A stretch of DNA of 7,410 bases from Candidatus Fibrimonadales bacterium (GTDB taxonomy: Bacteria > Fibrobacterota > Fibrobacteria > Fibrobacterales > Fibrobacteraceae), in the NCBI GenBank assembly GCA_009788135.1, contig WQSA01000031.1:8999-16408 (forward strand), read 5' to 3'. The first letter of the stretch is position 1. Each line of letters begins with the position of its first letter. This document shows positions 1 to 6,895 of this stretch, in pieces. Below the pieces are notes generated by a model that was not told the DNA's origin, searched no databases, and saw nothing but the letters and a program-made list of their open reading frames with translations. The position numbers were made by a program, and so were the translations under genes.

Positions 1-805
1 CCCTGTGCTCAAGCCATAGCTTCAATGCATAAAGCAAAGTGCGCTTTTCAACTTCTTTTCCCATTTGAATAAACTGCTCAATGCTGCCCGTGTCCACAAC
101 CTGCTGAACGCTTTGCCAAATAATGGGACCCTGATCCAAATCCGCCGTTGCAAAATGCGCCGTTGCCCCTATTATCTTCACTCCCTTGGCCCACGCCTGA
201 TGATACGGCTTTGCTCCCTTGAACGCCGGCAAAAATCCATGATGAATGTTTATGATTTTATATTTCCAGGCTTCCGTGAATTCCTTGCTCAAAATCTGCA
301 TATAACGTGCAAGCACTATGCCTTCCGTTTTTGATGCACGCAAAATTTCATTGAACTTGCTCTCCTGCTCAGGCTTGGGAATATCGCTTGGGACCAAAAA
401 GAATGGCAAATTGAACGCTCTGGCCAAAGGCTCCAAAACCGTGTGGTTCGAAATTATGCAAGTCCACTCGCAAGGCAATGCGCCGTCTCTGTGAGAGAGC
501 AGAAGCTCGTAAAAGCAATGGTCTGTGGTGGAACCGAAGAGCGCCAATCTGGTTTTGTGCTCGGCGTCTCGCAGCTTCCATTCCATGGATTTTTCAGATT
601 CCAGCTTGGAAAAATGCTCCTTTATTCTGGGAATGGCATCGCTTTCGCATTCTATAAGAGCGCGAAGAAAAAATGAATTTATGTCTTTTGAAGTGTGTTG
701 AGTTAAATCCAGAATATTTGCACCTGTTTGCGCAATGCCTTGAGTGAATGCAGCTATCAGCCCGCTCTGATCTGGGCACTTAATCTGCAAAACAAATTTG
801 TTCAT
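1..805 (-). CDS. purU: Formyltetrahydrofolate deformylase (PurU), C-terminus cut by window edge
   Basis: The enzyme hydrolyses 10-formyl-tetrahydrofolate to formate and tetrahydrofolate in the cytoplasm, balancing the one-carbon pool and supplying formate (for example to PurT). I translated 268 codons on the minus strand with no stop; the family is about 280 residues, so only about 12 are missing beyond base 1. An N-terminal ACT-type regulatory domain (about residues 3-80, starting MNKFVLQIKCPDQSGL) is followed by a formyltransferase-fold domain (about 85-268). The catalytic triad of this fold is visible: N186 and H188 in NIHHGFLPAF, and D224 in DLDQGPII, with the same N-to-D spacing (38) as N106/H108/D144 of E. 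coli PurN. Gly190 replaces the serine usual in the NIHHSFLP motif. The ATG overlaps the stop of the upstream NlpC/P60 gene (ATGA) and has a strong Shine-Dalgarno sequence. The PurU assignment, rather than PurN, rests on the ACT domain and the NIHH motif. Confidence 0.95.
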   Translation of the reverse strand, partial: MNKFVLQIKCPDQSGLIAAFTQGIAQTGANILDLTQHTSKDINSFFLRALIECESDAIPRIKEHFSKLESEKSMEWKLRDAEHKTRLALFGSTTDHCFYELLLSHRDGALPCEWTCIISNHTVLEPLARAFNLPFFLVPSDIPKPEQESKFNEILRASKTEGIVLARYMQILSKEFTEAWKYKIINIHHGFLPAFKGAKPYHQAWAKGVKIIGATAHFATADLDQGPIIWQSVQQVVDTGSIEQFIQMGKEVEKRTLLYALKLWLEHR

Positions 806-1302
806 AAATATCTCCTTGCACCCATATATTTTGGTTCCCAGTAAGCATCGCTGAGAGGGCTTATCATAACGCCTCTGGAAGTGCTTGCATGTATAAAGTT
901 TCCGTTGCCAACGTAAATTCCAACATGATTGACTTTTGATTTTTCCCCAAAGAAAACCAGATCTCCTATAACCCAATCTCCTTTTGAAACTATCTTCCCC
1001 ATTTTATACCCGTCGGTAGTTGTTCTGGGTATATACATTCCCTCTTTTTCCAGATAAACGCTGGATACAAATCCGCTGCAATCAGTTCCGCTTTTGGAAG
1101 CACCGCCAGACATATACGGAGTTCCAAGCCACGGCTTGAGAACATTATCCCAGGCTTCTATTCCTGTTATGCTTTCTGCACTATAGTCAACTCTGGCAGA
1201 AGGAACATTGGGAGGAACTCTGTAAGGAGAAGCGCTTTTGGGAGCAAGCGGCCTTAAAGGAGCGCAAGACGCTATAAATAAAGCCAATATCAATATTTTC
1301 AT
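802..1302 (-). CDS. NlpC/P60-family cell-wall hydrolase lipoprotein
   Basis: A 166-residue protein probably cleaving peptide bonds in peptidoglycan stems (gamma-D-glutamyl-diaminopimelate endopeptidase type) from a membrane anchor. A short signal peptide ends in the lipobox I10-A11-S12-C13, followed by a proline-rich linker (about 14-35). The NlpC/P60 domain spans about 50-166. The catalytic cysteine is C75 in GTDCSGF, the catalytic histidine is H126 in NHVGIYVGNG, and the third polar residue is H138 in FIHAS. The structural motif IGDLVFF (112-118) is the usual PGDLVFF with Pro replaced by Ile. The size matches small one-domain Spr/NlpC lipoproteins, with no SH3 or LysM domain. It is the middle gene of a three-gene operon: its ATG overlaps the stop of the lipoprotein upstream and its TGA overlaps the purU start, both as ATGA. 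No clear Shine-Dalgarno sequence precedes it, so translation probably depends on coupling. The family is certain; the exact bond cleaved is inferred. Confidence 0.92.
   Translation of the reverse strand: MKILILALFIASCAPLRPLAPKSASPYRVPPNVPSARVDYSAESITGIEAWDNVLKPWLGTPYMSGGASKSGTDCSGFVSSVYLEKEGMYIPRTTTDGYKMGKIVSKGDWVIGDLVFFGEKSKVNHVGIYVGNGNFIHASTSRGVMISPLSDAYWEPKYMGARRYL
811..817 (-). promoter_or_regulatory. Ribosome binding site of purU
   Basis: Read on the minus strand, AAGGAGA sits 5 bases before the purU ATG at 805. It lies inside the last codons of the NlpC/P60 gene. It is the best Shine-Dalgarno match in the window, so purU can be initiated independently even though it also overlaps the upstream stop codon. 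Confidence 0.75.
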
Positions 1303-2141
1303 TGCTTTTGCTTTTCCAACGTGTCTTTATTTTGCTGGACTTTTTTTCTCATTTCAGTGGAAGGCGTTCTTGCCAGGCATTTATCCAAAGCATCAATCGC
1401 TTCGCCAAGCAATGCGTTCGCTCTTGCTTTGTTTTTGCGAGAAGCATCAAATTTTTCTGCAGCAACTTTTCTCTGTTCTTCGCAGAAAGCATTCGAGCTT
1501 TCGGTTTGAGACGGCAATTGTTTTTCCAGCCAAATCAGAATTGAATCGCTGGGAGCTAGCGAGCGCAAGCTGTCTGCAAAAAATATTATTTGAGCGGGGT
1601 TGGCATTCGTGTTTTTCAAATTGCGAATTTGCACAACCAGGGCGTTTATGTTTTCTTGCCTTGCCGGGTCTATTTCAACAAAGTTTTTGTTTGTGCCGGA
1701 AATTCTATCATACATGGTATTTGCGCTGTCTATCCAAAAATTTATAGCGGGTTTATATACGGCAAAGCCTTCCAAAACAGCAAGAGCTTCTGCGCCTTGC
1801 CCTGTCTGGTTAAGCAGCCCGGCAAGTTGCAAAGTGCGAAATCCCAGCCTGTCTAAATTGCTGTGCTGCTGAACATACAGCTTAAGCATATCTATGGCTT
1901 TTGCCGTTTCTCTGCCTGCAAGCAAAGAGTCTATGCTCTTTTGCATGGCTCTGAGCGATTCCGTTTCTTTCACTGTTATTTTCAAAGTGTCCGTACGGAA
2001 TCTGTGAACCGTGTCTCTAACAATAATGGGAGATTGAGCCTGCAGCTCTATTTGAGCCTGTGGCTGCACCTGAGGCTGCGGTTCTTTTCCTGCGCAAGAA
2101 ACCAAGATAATAACGGATATGACAATAATTAAACGAAGCAT
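1299..2141 (-). CDS. Lipoprotein of unknown function with TPR-like helical body
   Basis: I do not recognise a named family. With the ATG at 2141 the product is 280 residues and begins with a compact lipoprotein signal peptide, lipobox L13-V14-S15-C16. An in-frame GTG at 2171 would add ten polar residues before the hydrophobic core and leave only 3 bp to the divergent gene, so I prefer the ATG. The mature N-terminus is rich in Gln and Pro (about 20-38), a probable flexible spacer, followed by a short strand-like stretch (38-58, VRDTVHRFRTDTLKITV). The rest is almost all amphipathic helix. Residues about 64-130 resemble two TPR-like helical pairs, and the C-terminal third (220-280) is highly charged. 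Two cysteines in the mature chain (C220, C255) could form a disulfide. It is the first gene of the operon with the NlpC/P60 lipoprotein (ATGA overlap), so a scaffold or partner role for that hydrolase is plausible but inferred. Confidence 0.8.
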   Translation of the reverse strand: MLRLIIVISVIILVSCAGKEPQPQVQPQAQIELQAQSPIIVRDTVHRFRTDTLKITVKETESLRAMQKSIDSLLAGRETAKAIDMLKLYVQQHSNLDRLGFRTLQLAGLLNQTGQGAEALAVLEGFAVYKPAINFWIDSANTMYDRISGTNKNFVEIDPARQENINALVVQIRNLKNTNANPAQIIFFADSLRSLAPSDSILIWLEKQLPSQTESSNAFCEEQRKVAAEKFDASRKNKARANALLGEAIDALDKCLARTPSTEMRKKVQQNKDTLEKQKQ

Positions 2142-2147
2142 GGAGTT

Positions 2148-2167
2148 AATATAGAAATTTCTATATT
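2148..2167. repeat. Perfect 20-bp palindrome between divergent genes
   Basis: The sequence AATATAGAAATTTCTATATT equals its own reverse complement over all 20 bases. It fills most of the 33-bp gap between the divergent start codons at 2141 (minus) and 2175 (plus). Being A/T-rich with no loop, it fits a dimeric-protein operator better than a terminator. Each end carries TATATT pointing outward, a -10-like hexamer 6 to 7 bases from the respective start codon. Confidence 0.6.
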
Positions 2168-2175
2168 CCACTCAA
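2148..2175 (-). promoter_or_regulatory. Candidate sigma-70-type promoter for the minus-strand operon, possibly leaderless
   Basis: On the minus strand, TTGAGT (2175-2170) is followed after 16 bases by TATATT (2153-2148), a fair match to the -35/-10 consensus. The predicted transcription start falls at or next to the ATG at 2141. That would give a leaderless mRNA, consistent with the absence of any Shine-Dalgarno sequence there. The -35 element overlaps the palindrome flank and the first base of the divergent start codon. This is a pattern match only. Confidence 0.35.
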
Positions 2176-3362
2176 TGGCTAAAATTTTGATAGTTGACGA
2201 TGAAGAAATTGTGCGAGACGCAGTTGCGGATATTCTTGAGCTCAGCGGGCATCGCTGCACTATTGCTGCCAATCCGCAAATAGCCTTGGAACAGATTGCA
2301 GTCGTAAATCCAGACTTGATAATTTCAGACTTTAAAATGCCAGGCATGACTGGTTTGGATTTATTGAAAGCGGTGAAAAAAGACAGGCCGTCGCAACCGT
2401 TTTTGATGATGACCGCTTATGGCTCAATTGAGATGGCAGTGGAAGCTCTGCAGAGCGGTGCCGACCATTATATAGAAAAAAAAGACTTGCAAGTGGAAAT
2501 TATAGAACACGCCGTTGCAATGGTGCTTGAAAAATACAAGTACAGAACGGAAAATTCCGCTCTGAGAAAAAAACTGTGCGAAAAGAATTTCATAGGGCAT
2601 GGGGAAAAATTTGCGGTTCTGAATAATTTTGTAGAGACTGTTGCCCCAACAAACGCTTCGGTTCTGATAACTGGGGAATCTGGGGTTGGCAAAGAAGTTT
2701 TGGCTCGCTCAGTGCATTACCAAAGCTTGAGGGCCGGAGGGCCGTTTGTCAAGATAAACTGCGCCGCTTTGCCGGAATCTTTGATAGAAAGCGAGCTTTT
2801 TGGGCACGAAAAGGGCTCTTTCACAGGCGCTTTGAAAACGAGAAGAGGCAAATTTGAGCTTGCAGATGGAGGTTCCCTTTTATTGGACGAAATCGGAGAA
2901 ATGCCGCTCGCTGCGCAGAGCAAGCTTTTGCGAGTTCTGCAAGAGCGCGTAATTGTGCGAGTTGGCGGAGACGATGAGATAAAGGTTGACGCTCGCATAA
3001 TCTGCACCACGAACAGGGATTTGAAAAAAGAAGTGGAAAACGGAACGTTCAGGGAAGATTTATACTATCGCTTAAGCGTTGTGCCTGTGAACATTCCGCC
3101 TTTAAGGGAGAGAACTGAAGATATACCATATCTGCTGAACTATTTTATAAACAAATTCAACGAAGAAAACGGCTACGCTGTGGAAGAAGCAAGCGAAGAT
3201 ACCATTGCCACGCTTCAAAGCCAGCCCTGGCCTGGAAATATCCGCCAGCTGGAAAATGCCATTGAACGTGCTATGGTTTTCTGCAAAAGCGGAGTTTTAA
3301 CCCCAAATTTCTTTGATATTGAGAAAAAAGCGGCAAAACCGGCGCAAAAAGCCAAAAAATAA
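2175..3362 (+). CDS. NtrC-family sigma-54 response regulator lacking a DNA-binding domain
   Basis: A 395-residue activator of RpoN RNA polymerase. The receiver domain (1-120) has the acid pocket D8/D9, phosphoacceptor D52, switch T80 and K102; the proline usually following that lysine is K103. The AAA+ sigma-54 interaction domain (about 138-375) is complete: Walker A GESGVGKE (167-174), the sigma-54 contact loop GSFTGA (214-219, the common A-to-S variant of GAFTGA), Walker B LLLDE with D238/E239, FREDLYYRL (292-300) and the sensor II region WPGNIRQLE with R357. NtrC proteins normally continue to about 440-480 residues with a Fis-type helix-turn-helix; this one ends in a Lys/Ala-rich tail (384-395). 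No such domain appears in another frame before 3425. Helicobacter FlgR and chlamydial CtcC are known activators of this truncated form. The start is secure because MAKILIVDDE is the normal receiver beginning, though no Shine-Dalgarno sequence is visible. The kinase downstream is the likely phosphodonor (inference). Confidence 0.95.
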   Translation: MAKILIVDDEEIVRDAVADILELSGHRCTIAANPQIALEQIAVVNPDLIISDFKMPGMTGLDLLKAVKKDRPSQPFLMMTAYGSIEMAVEALQSGADHYIEKKDLQVEIIEHAVAMVLEKYKYRTENSALRKKLCEKNFIGHGEKFAVLNNFVETVAPTNASVLITGESGVGKEVLARSVHYQSLRAGGPFVKINCAALPESLIESELFGHEKGSFTGALKTRRGKFELADGGSLLLDEIGEMPLAAQSKLLRVLQERVIVRVGGDDEIKVDARIICTTNRDLKKEVENGTFREDLYYRLSVVPVNIPPLRERTEDIPYLLNYFINKFNEENGYAVEEASEDTIATLQSQPWPGNIRQLENAIERAMVFCKSGVLTPNFFDIEKKAAKPAQKAKK

Positions 3363-3367
3363 TTTTT

Positions 3368-3388
3368 TATAGCGTTTAATTTGCTATA
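3368..3388. repeat. Small inverted repeat between regulator and kinase genes
   Basis: TATAGC (3368-3373) and GCTATA (3383-3388) are exact inverted copies separated by 9 bases. The stem is short and A/T-rich and has no T-run after it (a T-run lies before it), so it is not a convincing terminator. It could be a weak hairpin or a protein site overlapping the candidate promoter that follows. Confidence 0.3.
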
Positions 3389-3390
3389 TT
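3382..3390 (+). promoter_or_regulatory. Candidate extended -10 promoter for the kinase gene
   Basis: TGCTATATT matches the extended -10 pattern TGnTATAAT in all but one base. A start about 7 bases later (near 3397) would give a leader of roughly 28 bases that includes the ribosome binding site at 3412. No good -35 is present, only a T-run, which is acceptable for extended -10 promoters. It may give the kinase gene its own transcript in addition to read-through from the regulator gene. Confidence 0.3.
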
Positions 3391-3411
3391 AAAAATAGGT
3401 TATATGCAACC

Positions 3412-3415
3412 GGAG
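3412..3415 (+). promoter_or_regulatory. Ribosome binding site supporting a TTG start
   Basis: GGAG lies 9 bases before the TTG at 3425. This supports the TTG as the kinase start, since the next residues form a lipoprotein signal peptide that an internal start would lose. The site lies in the loop between GGTTAT (3398-3403) and ATAACC (3418-3423), an exact 6-bp inverted repeat, so it could be exposed on a small hairpin. Confidence 0.5.
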
Positions 3416-3424
3416 ACATAACCA

Positions 3425-6400
3425 TTGGATATACACTGGAAAAAAAACATATTGGCAATCCTGCTGATTGCTTTATCCGGTTGCAATATAATCTCAACGG
3501 AAAAACCGCCTAATACCGCACCGCAGAAATACGCTTATTCCTCTTACAAAGACATTCCGGGAGTTACATCCGAGGAAATTCAGGCTATTGAAGCTATACG
3601 CAAAGAAACCGATTCTTTTGTCTATGCCGTAGCGCCCAGCGTAGAAGCTTTTCGCAACAAACACGGAGAAATAAGGGGTTTTTCCGCATTGCTTGGCGAA
3701 TGGCTTGAGCAAATATTCGCAATTCCATTTATCCCGGAATATGCCCCGTCCAAAGAAGTTGATTTTATAAGCGATATTACGCCCAACGACGAGCAGATAA
3801 AAGATTATTTCATAACGGATCCCATTGCTACGCATACCATACGCTACTTCAGGATAGTGGACAGCGAACCTCTTTCCCGGATTGAGATAATGCGGCCATT
3901 GCGATATGCATTCGAGAAAAACTCCGCCGTGGTTAAAAGCGTAACTTCCAGTCTTGAGCCAAGTTCTTATGAAATTTTTTACATAAGCGATACGGATTCT
4001 ATTCACAAAGCTTTAAAAGATAAAGAGATAGATGCGTTTTTCAATGAATGCATACAAGAAGCCGCTTTTGATGATTATGGAGATATTGTAGCCTATGATT
4101 TTCTTCCTCTAATTCATAATCAGGTTTCTTTTGCCACTCAAAATCCAAAACTTAAGCCAATTATCTCTGTTGTGCAAAAGGCATTGAAAGACAAGGCTAC
4201 CGCTAGATATATAACAAACTTGCAAAAACTTGGATGGCAAGAGTACCGAGGGCACAAGCTATATATGATGCTCACAGAAGAAGAACGAGCTTATATACGA
4301 GACAATCCGGTTATTCCGTTTGTATCGGAGCATTACAATTATCCCATAAGCTTTTACAATAAATACGAAGATGAGTGGCAGGGCATTTATTATGATGTGC
4401 TAAAAGAAATGCAAGGGCTAATTGGGCTATCTTTTAAGCGCTTAAACGACAGCGATACAGAATGGCCTGAACTGCTGAAACTGCTGACCAGCGGCGAAGC
4501 GTATATGATATCCGAGCTTATACCTACGGAAGAGCGGATTGCAGATGGCTTTTTATGGCCAAGCATTCCAAGCATGTCAGACAAATATGCGCTCTTGTCC
4601 AAATCTGGATTTCACAATGTAACTATCAAAGAAGTTTTAAGCGCAAAGGTTGGAGTGCCGCACGGCACCGCTTATTCCGAAATGTTCTACAAATGGTTTC
4701 CCAACCATTCCAATACAATAGATTATGAAAGTTCAAACGCTTCCTTTGACGCTTTGGAAAACAATAAGGTGGACATGGTGATGTCTAGCCAGCGCAGGCT
4801 GCTCGCTTTGACAAACTACCATGAGTTTGCAGGCTATAAAGCCAATCTGTTGTTTGACTTGGCTGCGGAGTCTTACTTTGGATTCAACAAAAACCACGAA
4901 ATTCTATGCTCTATTTTCAACAAAGCTCTTCATATAATAGACATAAATAGCATATCCGAGCAGTGGGCGCTCAAGACTTACGACTACAAGGGAAGAATAG
5001 CGAAAGCTCAGCACCCCTGGTTGATTGGCGTGTCAATTCTTCTTTTGTGCGTATTGATGCTCGTGCTTTTTTTATTGCTGATAAAACGCAATGAAGGCCG
5101 GCGGCTTGAAGAATTGGTACAAGCTCGCACTGCCCAGGCAGAAGCGGCCAATCATGCGAAATCAATGTTTTTGGCAAAAATGAGCCATGAGATACGCACG
5201 CCTATGAATGCAATTATAGGAATGGCAGAGATGGTTCTGCACGGAAGCGGCGTATCGAAAACTGTCCGAGAAGAGATTATGACAATAAAGCGGGCAGGAG
5301 AAAATCTTTTATCCATTATCAACGATATTCTGGATTTTTCAAAAATCGAAAGCGGCAAGCTGGAAATTGTTCCGAGAAATTATTTATTCTCATCTTTGAT
5401 ACACGATGTGACAAGCATTATCAAAGCGAGAATTACCGATTCTTCCATAAATTTCAATGTGAATATAGACAGCACTATACCAAATGCTCTTCTTGGGGAT
5501 GAAACGAGAATCAGGCAAGTGCTGCTCAATATTTTGAACAACGCTGTTAAATACACGAAAAGCGGTTCCATATCTCTTTACGTGAACGGAAAAATAGTCG
5601 AGAAGGCTGGAGATTATACTGTTTTCCTCACAATGGAAGTCGCAGATAGCGGCATTGGCATAAAACCCGAAGATATAGGGAAACTGTTTGGCGATTTTGT
5701 TCAAATAGATTTGGCTACCAACAAAGGCATAGAGGGCACGGGTCTTGGGCTTGCTATAACCAAAAGCCTTGTAGAGGCAATGGGCGGAGACATAAGCGTA
5801 ACTTCCGAATATGGCAAGGGCAGCAAGTTCACCGTTATGCTGCCGCAAAAGGTTCGTTATATTGAAGCGTTGAATTCTGTTCCCGCTTTTGAAGAAAATA
5901 CCAATTTTGTGATAAAATTCAATGCGCCTAAGGCAAGAGTCCTTGTTGTTGACGACATTGCCACAAATCTGAAAATAGCCGAAGGCTTGCTGCATCTTTA
6001 CAAAATAGAGGTTGATTTATCCCTAACAGGGCAAGAAGCGATTGACAAAGCCCTGGCAGCAGCTCTCCGAGGCACTCCATACGATTTGGTGTTCATGGAC
6101 CACATGATGCCCGATATGGACGGCGTAGAAGCTACAAAGCGCATGAGGGAGCAGAATTATGAACATACGATTGTGGCATTGACTGCCAATGCCGTTGCAG
6201 GCGTAAGGGAGATGTTTTTGGCAAACGGGTTCAATGACTTTTTGTCAAAACCCATTGACATGGCAAAACTGAATAATATCTTGAAAAAATGGATTCCAAA
6301 AGAAAAGCAAGAAGAAGCGACAAACGAAATTGTTGAAGACGATTTTGAATTGAATGTTGAAATAGAAGGCTTGGATATTCGCAGGGGCGTTGTAATTGCA

Positions 6401-6895
6401 GGCGGAACGCTTGAGAATTATTTGCATACGCTTGCCATATACCATAAAGATGGAGAGCAGAAAATTGAGGAAATAAAAAAATGCCTGGAACAGAGCAATT
6501 ACAGCTTATACGTCACTTATGTTCATGCATTGAAAAGCGCTTCTGCAAACGTTGGCGCACATGAAATATCCAACTTGGCAAAAGACTTGGAAAAAGCGGG
6601 CAGGCAAGGAGATCTCGAATACATAAAAAAATACAATACTCTATTATTGGAGTCTTTGCAAATTCTTTTAGACAACATAAAAAAAGTTATCGGAGAAAAA
6701 CATGACAAGCCTCTGGATACAAACAAACTGCTGAAATTGAAAGAAGCTATTGAGAATTTGGATATTGATACCATAGATAAAATTGCAAGCGAGTTGCGCG
6801 ATTTTGCACAGGCAGACAACATTTTGCAAAATGTTCTGCAGGGCAATTACGACGATGCTTCAAAAGAGATCACCGCTTTACTAGAGGCTAAATAA
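3425..6895 (+). CDS. BvgS/EvgS-like hybrid histidine kinase with tandem Venus-flytrap sensors
   Basis: A 1156-residue inner-membrane sensor kinase with an internal phosphorelay. Order: signal peptide with lipobox L17-S18-G19-C20; first SBP_bac_3-like periplasmic domain (about 45-272); second (about 283-522, opening with the typical LTEEERAYIRDNPVI stretch); one membrane helix (about 532-553); a short coiled linker with no PAS domain; HisKA with H588 in KMSHEIRTPMN; HATPase with N-box NNAVKYT (705-711), G1 DSGIGI (741-746) and G2 GTGLGLAI (771-778); receiver with D843/D844, phosphoacceptor D892, T920 and K942; HPt (about 984-1090) with H1034 in VHALKSAS; and a helical tail (1096-1156). All catalytic residues are present. 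The start is TTG, backed by a ribosome binding site. It resembles BvgS (about 1240 residues) without PAS. The ligand is unknown; tandem flytrap kinases bind small molecules such as amino acids or nicotinate-like compounds. Its likely targets are the adjacent regulator (D52) and the binding protein encoded next, both by proximity. Confidence 0.95.
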   Translation: MDIHWKKNILAILLIALSGCNIISTEKPPNTAPQKYAYSSYKDIPGVTSEEIQAIEAIRKETDSFVYAVAPSVEAFRNKHGEIRGFSALLGEWLEQIFAIPFIPEYAPSKEVDFISDITPNDEQIKDYFITDPIATHTIRYFRIVDSEPLSRIEIMRPLRYAFEKNSAVVKSVTSSLEPSSYEIFYISDTDSIHKALKDKEIDAFFNECIQEAAFDDYGDIVAYDFLPLIHNQVSFATQNPKLKPIISVVQKALKDKATARYITNLQKLGWQEYRGHKLYMMLTEEERAYIRDNPVIPFVSEHYNYPISFYNKYEDEWQGIYYDVLKEMQGLIGLSFKRLNDSDTEWPELLKLLTSGEAYMISELIPTEERIADGFLWPSIPSMSDKYALLSKSGFHNVTIKEVLSAKVGVPHGTAYSEMFYKWFPNHSNTIDYESSNASFDALENNKVDMVMSSQRRLLALTNYHEFAGYKANLLFDLAAESYFGFNKNHEILCSIFNKALHIIDINSISEQWALKTYDYKGRIAKAQHPWLIGVSILLLCVLMLVLFLLLIKRNEGRRLEELVQARTAQAEAANHAKSMFLAKMSHEIRTPMNAIIGMAEMVLHGSGVSKTVREEIMTIKRAGENLLSIINDILDFSKIESGKLEIVPRNYLFSSLIHDVTSIIKARITDSSINFNVNIDSTIPNALLGDETRIRQVLLNILNNAVKYTKSGSISLYVNGKIVEKAGDYTVFLTMEVADSGIGIKPEDIGKLFGDFVQIDLATNKGIEGTGLGLAITKSLVEAMGGDISVTSEYGKGSKFTVMLPQKVRYIEALNSVPAFEENTNFVIKFNAPKARVLVVDDIATNLKIAEGLLHLYKIEVDLSLTGQEAIDKALAAALRGTPYDLVFMDHMMPDMDGVEATKRMREQNYEHTIVALTANAVAGVREMFLANGFNDFLSKPIDMAKLNNILKKWIPKEKQEEATNEIVEDDFELNVEIEGLDIRRGVVIAGGTLENYLHTLAIYHKDGEQKIEEIKKCLEQSNYSLYVTYVHALKSASANVGAHEISNLAKDLEKAGRQGDLEYIKKYNTLLLESLQILLDNIKKVIGEKHDKPLDTNKLLKLKEAIENLDIDTIDKIASELRDFAQADNILQNVLQGNYDDASKEITALLEAK
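6883..6887 (+). promoter_or_regulatory. Ribosome binding site of the substrate-binding lipoprotein
   Basis: AGAGG lies 8 bases before the ATG at 6896, inside the last codons of the kinase gene. Together with the zero-base gap between the kinase TAA and this ATG, it indicates translation from the same message. Confidence 0.5.

Noticed and set aside
1238..1747. Open plus-strand frame of 169 codons opposite the lipoprotein and NlpC/P60 genes
   Set aside because: The translation is rich in Phe, Cys and Ser, typical of antisense to a helical Gln/Lys-rich gene. The minus-strand genes have clear motifs and overlapping junctions.
2141..2171. GTG start at 2171 for the TPR-like lipoprotein
   Set aside because: It would place ten polar residues before the lipoprotein signal peptide and run through the palindrome; the ATG at 2141 gives a standard signal peptide.
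2176..2191. TGGCT-N5-TTTGA resembles a sigma-54 -24/-12 promoter just inside the regulator gene
   Set aside because: The -12 element reads GA rather than the essential GC, and it lies inside the coding sequence pointing into the same gene. No good GG-N10-GC promoter was found in either intergenic gap.
3404..3421. Five-codon mini-ORF (MQPET) just before the kinase start
   Set aside because: It has no ribosome binding site of its own and overlaps the kinase Shine-Dalgarno sequence. A leader-peptide role cannot be supported.
3363..3424. Possible lost helix-turn-helix domain of the regulator through a frameshift
   Set aside because: The 62 bases after the stop are A/T-rich and contain no recognisable Fis-like coding in any frame before the kinase start, so the truncation seems genuine rather than a simple frameshift.
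3494..4006. Open minus-strand frame of 170 codons opposite the first flytrap domain
   Set aside because: The plus strand encodes the continuous kinase; the minus frame shows no family motif and no ribosome binding site.
5390..5995. Open antisense reading frame of 201 codons on the minus strand within the kinase gene
   Set aside because: It lies opposite the HATPase and receiver domains, whose motifs are intact on the plus strand. The antisense translation has no recognisable domain or ribosome binding site.
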